27,954 bases of DNA, from contig QZKU01000014.1 in the NCBI GenBank assembly GCA_003598085.1, positions 1-27,954 on the forward strand, in the 5' to 3' direction. This document shows, piece after piece, positions 24,291 to 27,954 of this stretch. This DNA is from Candidatus Abyssobacteria bacterium SURF_5. Its GTDB lineage: Bacteria; Abyssobacteria; SURF-5. The translations under genes were made by a program, and so were the position numbers. Each line of letters starts with the position of its first letter. The first letter of the stretch is position 1. Under the pieces are notes generated by a model. The model had not been told where the DNA came from, did no database searches, and saw nothing but the letters and a program-made list of their open reading frames with translations.

Positions 24291-27200
24291 TCATTTCCCT
24301 TCCGGCAGAGGCGGTGGCCCGTCCCAGTCGGCAGCCATTTCTTCAAGCTTTCTTCGCACGCCATCGGGCCTGAGCCAGCCGTAGCCGCAATAGCTCAGGC
24401 GCGTCAGGAGCTTCTGAAAATCTTCTTCGTTCCATGAGGGTTTGCCGCGACGGGTCAGAGCGCGTGTGATTTGGTCATGGGTTGGTTCTCGTTCTCCCGG
24501 CAATTCGGCGGCATACGGCGTGTGGAGAGTCAGGAATTTTTCGAGATATGGTTTTGCGTCATCATACCAATCTGCTGGATTGGGAAACTCATAGTTCCAC
24601 ACTAGTTCCCACAGCCGGAGAGTCTTGTCCTTTGATCCCGAGAGTGCGAAGCGGCCATCAAGAGAACAGGCTACAGAAGTCACGCGGCCTTTGTGGCTCT
24701 TGAACGTGCGTAGACATTGCCCGCTGTTGATGTCCCACAACCGAACACTCTTGTCCTCTGATCCGGAGAGCACGAAACGACCATCGGAAGAATAGGCCAG
24801 AGAATTCACATTACAAATCTCCCCTTTGAAGGTGCGCAGACATTCTCCGCCGATGATATCCCACAGCCGAAGAGTCCTGTCCTTTGATCCCGAGAGCGCA
24901 AAGCGGCCATCCGGAGAAATGGCGACAGGACTCACAACTTCGAGCATGCGCAGGCATTGCCACGTATCCATATTCCACACCTGAAGAGTTTTATCCCCCG
25001 CCGAGAGCACGAAACGGCCATCCGGAGAAAACGCAACAAACTTGACAGGCTCTGTGAATCGATTGAGGTATCGCAGAGAGTTGTTGACCAGCTTTTGTCC
25101 GCTGTTGACATCCAGTACCCGAATGCTTCCGTCCTGTGATCCCGAGAGCGCAAAACGGCCGTCCGGAGAAAATGCGACAGAAGTCAAATTATCTGTGTGC
25201 CCCTGAAATAAGCGCAGGCACTCCCCACTCCTGATCTCCCAGAGCCGAAGAACGTAATCGTCCGATCCCGAAAGTGCGAAACGGTCATCCGGAGAAAACG
25301 CGACAGAACGCACCTCCCGTCTGTGTTCGATTGTGCGCAGGCATTTTCCCGTGTTCATCTCCCACAGCCGGAGATCGCAGTCGTCTGATCCCGAGAGTGC
25401 GAAGCGGCCATCTGGAGAAATGGCGACAGAAGACACAGAGGCTGTGTGTCCTTCAAATGTGCGCAGATGCCAGCCTTGAGCATATCTGCGAATCCTTCCA
25501 CGTAGGCCTGCTTTAGCCCTCAAGTCCAGAAGTTCCCGCGACCTCAAATATCCAGGAACAGAGGCGGCCTTCGAAATAGCGTCAGAAGCTCCGGCAGGAT
25601 TCCCTGCTTTCAGTTCTGCTTTTGCGGTTGAAAAAAGATCATGCACCTTGCTCTTATATTCAATAAGAGCGGAAATAGATACGGCTTTGCACAGTATCGA
25701 TCTTCCTTGCGAGACGCCAGCAAAAATATTCCAGAGCCGAAGGTTATTGTCTCCTGATCCCGAGATCGCGAAACGGCCGTCCGGAGAATAGGCCACAGAT
25801 GTTACAGATCTGATGTGTCCTTCAAATGTGCGCAGGCATCGGCCCGTGGAGATCTCCCACAGCCGGAGACTGGAGTCGTATGATCCCGAGAGTGCGAAGC
25901 GGCCATCTGGAGAAATGGCGACAGAAGACACAGAGCTTGTGTGTCCTTCCAATGTGCGCAGGCATCGGCCCGTGGAGATCTCCCACAGCCGGAGACCGCA
26001 GTCGTCTGATCCCGAGAGCGCGAAACGGCCGTCCGGAGAATAGGCCACAGATGTTACAGATCTGGTGTGTCCTTCCAATGTGCGCAGGCATCGGCCCGTG
26101 GAGATCTCCCACAGCCGGAGAGTCTTGTCTTTTGATCCCGAGAGTGCAAAACGACCGTCCGGAGAACAAGCGACAGAAAACACAGAGCTTGTATGCCCTT
26201 CGAATGTGCGCAGGCATTTTCGCCTATTGATCTTCCAGAGTCGAGCAGTATTGTCGTCTGATCCCGAGAGTGCGAAGCGGCCGTCCGGAGAAAAGGCCAC
26301 AGAATTCACATTACGAATCTGCCCTTTGAAGGTGCGCAGGCATTTCCCGCTGTTGATATCCCACAGCTGAAGCAGAAGACTTCTGTTAGTGGATCCCGAG
26401 GACCTAAGACGGCCATCCCCGCGGTCAATGTCCCACAGCTGAAGCGGAACAGCACTTGCACTGGATCCCGAGAGTGCGAAGCGGCCGTCTGGAGAAATGG
26501 CGACGGATTCCACTTCCCCTGTGTGTCCTTCGAATGTACGCAGACATTTCCCGCTGTTGATATCCCACAGCTGAAGAGTCTTATCGGATGACCCAGTAAT
26601 CGCGAAGCGTCCATCTGCAGAAATGGCGACAGAAGAAGAGCATGAGCATCCATCGAACGTGCGCTGGCGGGACGAATCCATCATACGAGCCTGTTCAAGG
26701 GCCGCAAGGACTTTTCGATTTTGACTGGAGATCTCTGCAATCTCCTCCAACACCTTCACGGCGGACCCCCCGTCACCTCGTTCCATATGAACTAGTCCCA
26801 AGCAATACTCATCCATCCAGTCAGATTCATGGCTAAACCGGAGTTCCTCCATGCGTTCTACAACTTCCTGATCAGTGATCTCTGCTTTGTGCCACTGTCG
26901 CAGGCTAAACCCGTACGTCGATTCGGCATGATGCGGGTCAATTTTCAGCGCCTCTTCCCAAAGCTTTTCGGCTTCGTCCGCCTTGCCCAGTTCGAGAAGC
27001 GAGGTAGCCTTGTTGTTCAAGACATCAGCCATCTCTGCAAGTTGTTTTGGCTCTTCCCTGGCATAGTCATGTCGTGTCTCCTTTCCATAGATCGCCTTGA
27101 GGCTTTCGATCACATCAGACATCGATTTCGGCCGTTCGTCAGGATTCTCCTGCAGACACTTGGCGATGAGAGCCGCAAGAGATTCGGGCATTGGGGGCAG

Positions 27201-27954
27201 ATGCCCTTCGGCGGGACCGGTCCTGAGGTATTCACTGAAGACTTCGCCCACCACCGTCCCCGACGGCCAGGTGACGCCGCCGTTGAAAATCTCGAAGATG
27301 GATACCGCCCAGGAGTAGAGGTCGGACTGCGGAGTTATCCGGACTACATCCTTTTTGGGGACTCCGGCCGCGCGCTGGGCATGGGCCTGCGCCTGCTCGG
27401 GAGAAGCGTACAGCGGTGTCATGCCGGCAAACGTGCGGTCGACTGAAGCAGTCTGCTCAGGTTGAACTCCCTTCGGCAGTTCCAATGCCGCGCCTGCCAG
27501 TCCGAAGTCGCTCATCTTGGCGATTCCGTCAGAAGTTATGAGAACATTGGCCGGCTTGACGTCCTGATGCACCATTCCGCGGGAGTGGGCATATTCAAGA
27601 CCCCGGGCAAACTGAATGGCAATATCGAGGATGTGTTCGATCACATCCTCAGGGCTGCCCTCATATATCTTGCCGGTCTTGATCCAGTCTGAGACCGTTC
27701 CGCCTTCGACGTATTCGGCAAAAACGCGAGGGACCTTTCCCAAGACGCGCACAAAATGGCAGGTGACTATGTTCTCGTGCAGCCCGAGGTCCATCCAGGT
27801 ATGGCATTCACGGACAAAACTCTCTACGCCGCCGGCTCCTGCAATGGCCTTCTCGTTCGGCGTCTTGACCGCCATATCCATATCCCAGTCAAGATGATGG
27901 ACTTTGTAGACTTTTCCGTAGCCACCTTCGCCAAGAACATCCCTAATTTCGTAG
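24291..27954 (-). CDS. Ser/Thr protein kinase with TPR-like segment and two WD40 propellers (right edge cut)
   Basis: The frame is open to the window edge: upstream of the ATG at 27881 it reads YEIRDVLGEGGYGKVYKVH, the kinase glycine loop, so the gene starts outside the window. About 1,220 residues are visible. The kinase (27954 to about 27080) has AVK lysine, VHQDVKPANVLI (HQD in place of HRD), DFGLA and ASPEQ, all consistent with activity. A short TPR-like stretch follows (AEKLWEEALKIDPHHAESTY). Then come fourteen WD40 repeats in two sets of seven, separated by a helical insert at about 25470-25715. A C-terminal domain of about 90 residues (DAKPYLEKFLTLHTPYAAEL, GYGWLRPDGVRRKLEEMAA) closes the protein. 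WD40 propellers bind partner proteins and probably select targets. No membrane segment is seen. Confidence 0.9.
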   Translation of the reverse strand, partial: YEIRDVLGEGGYGKVYKVHHLDWDMDMAVKTPNEKAIAGAGGVESFVRECHTWMDLGLHENIVTCHFVRVLGKVPRVFAEYVEGGTVSDWIKTGKIYEGSPEDVIEHILDIAIQFARGLEYAHSRGMVHQDVKPANVLITSDGIAKMSDFGLAGAALELPKGVQPEQTASVDRTFAGMTPLYASPEQAQAHAQRAAGVPKKDVVRITPQSDLYSWAVSIFEIFNGGVTWPSGTVVGEVFSEYLRTGPAEGHLPPMPESLAALIAKCLQENPDERPKSMSDVIESLKAIYGKETRHDYAREEPKQLAEMADVLNNKATSLLELGKADEAEKLWEEALKIDPHHAESTYGFSLRQWHKAEITDQEVVERMEELRFSHESDWMDEYCLGLVHMERGDGGSAVKVLEEIAEISSQNRKVLAALEQARMMDSSRQRTFDGCSCSSSVAISADGRFAITGSSDKTLQLWDINSGKCLRTFEGHTGEVESVAISPDGRFALSGSSASAVPLQLWDIDRGDGRLRSSGSTNRSLLLQLWDINSGKCLRTFKGQIRNVNSVAFSPDGRFALSGSDDNTARLWKINRRKCLRTFEGHTSSVFSVACSPDGRFALSGSKDKTLRLWEISTGRCLRTLEGHTRSVTSVAYSPDGRFALSGSDDCGLRLWEISTGRCLRTLEGHTSSVSSVAISPDGRFALSGSYDSSLRLWEISTGRCLRTFEGHIRSVTSVAYSPDGRFAISGSGDNNLRLWNIFAGVSQGRSILCKAVSISALIEYKSKVHDLFSTAKAELKAGNPAGASDAISKAASVPGYLRSRELLDLRAKAGLRGRIRRYAQGWHLRTFEGHTASVSSVAISPDGRFALSGSDDCDLRLWEMNTGKCLRTIEHRREVRSVAFSPDDRFALSGSDDYVLRLWEIRSGECLRLFQGHTDNLTSVAFSPDGRFALSGSQDGSIRVLDVNSGQKLVNNSLRYLNRFTEPVKFVAFSPDGRFVLSAGDKTLQVWNMDTWQCLRMLEVVSPVAISPDGRFALSGSKDRTLRLWDIIGGECLRTFKGEICNVNSLAYSSDGRFVLSGSEDKSVRLWDINSGQCLRTFKSHKGRVTSVACSLDGRFALSGSKDKTLRLWELVWNYEFPNPADWYDDAKPYLEKFLTLHTPYAAELPGEREPTHDQITRALTRRGKPSWNEEDFQKLLTRLSYCGYGWLRPDGVRRKLEEMAADWDGPPPLPEGK
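24605..26655 (-). repeat. 126-base tandem repeats encoding WD40 blades
   Basis: The WD40 region is built from 42-codon (126-base) units with consensus SVAxSPDGRFALSGSxD then LRLWEI and CLRTFEGH. The period is exact where units are most alike: the segment beginning AATGTGCGCAGG recurs at 25825, 25951, 26077 and 26203, and a variant at 26329. Units between 25825 and 26200 are nearly identical in DNA, indicating recent duplication or gene conversion; outer units are more diverged. One shortened unit lies near 26380-26460. The helical insert at about 25470-25715 interrupts the array between blades 7 and 8. Confidence 0.88.

Noticed and set aside
25813-26370. Repetitive open frames antisense to the WD40 array
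   Set aside because: They repeat with the same 126-base period as the WD40 units, so they are mirror images of the blade code, not separate repeat proteins.
24605-26655. CRISPR-like regularly spaced repeats
   Set aside because: The period of 126 bases has no unique spacers and sits inside one long reading frame with WD40 consensus.
19787-27954. Type VI secretion regulatory module
   Set aside because: Kinase, PP2C and FHA proteins do occur in such loci, but no secretion structural gene is visible in the window.

Overview
The window is about 28 kb of moderately GC-rich bacterial chromosome. It suggests a Gram-negative-type, probably anaerobic and environmental bacterium outside the well-studied model groups. 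The grounds are a non-mevalonate isoprenoid gene (ispH), a bifunctional Rel/SpoT enzyme, near-consensus sigma70 promoters, an RHS polymorphic-toxin locus, and eukaryote-like Ser/Thr kinases with WD40 and TPR repeats. Such kinases are typical of planctomycete-like, delta-proteobacterial and candidate-phylum genomes. I cannot assign a species.

Layout. (1) 1-1926: the 3' end of an RHS/YD-repeat gene with a frameshift, a variable C-terminal toxin domain resembling polymorphic toxin type 44, a TTG-started membrane-anchored putative immunity gene, a short orphan reading-frame remnant, and a second broken copy of the RHS core. (2) 1976-6004, plus strand: an HpaB/4-hydroxybutyryl-CoA-dehydratase-family enzyme behind its own promoter, a CNNM/CBS/CorC membrane protein, and L-lactate dehydrogenase. 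(3) 6154-8516, plus: a promoter, an acidic coiled-coil protein of unknown function and a MinD/FlhG-like ATPase, apparently a two-gene operon. (4) 8513-18999, minus: a long housekeeping array read as unknown 109-residue protein, cyclase-family hydrolase, IlvD/Edd dehydratase, mtnA, deoB, cmk, ispH, recJ, then rel/spoT. It has a promoter at its head and a second one just before rel/spoT. (5) 19301-19411, plus: an isolated initiator tRNA-Met gene driven by a perfect-consensus promoter, with non-coding DNA on both sides. (6) 19787-27954, minus: a signalling operon of WD40 Ser/Thr kinase (cut by the right edge), FHA-zinc ribbon-kinase, PP2C phosphatase, zinc-ribbon protein and TPR protein.

How the genes fit together. 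The most interesting unit is the kinase/phosphatase cluster. It encodes two writers of Ser/Thr phosphorylation, one with its own phosphopeptide reader (FHA), one eraser (PP2C), and scaffold proteins (two seven-bladed propellers, TPR). Several genes overlap by 1-4 bases, so they are probably co-expressed. The RHS locus shows cassette exchange: an AT-rich toxin/immunity module lies between two copies of the same RHS core segment, and both copies carry the same frameshift. In the large minus-strand array, mtnA and deoB both handle pentose-1-phosphates, while cmk, ispH, recJ and rel are general housekeeping genes.
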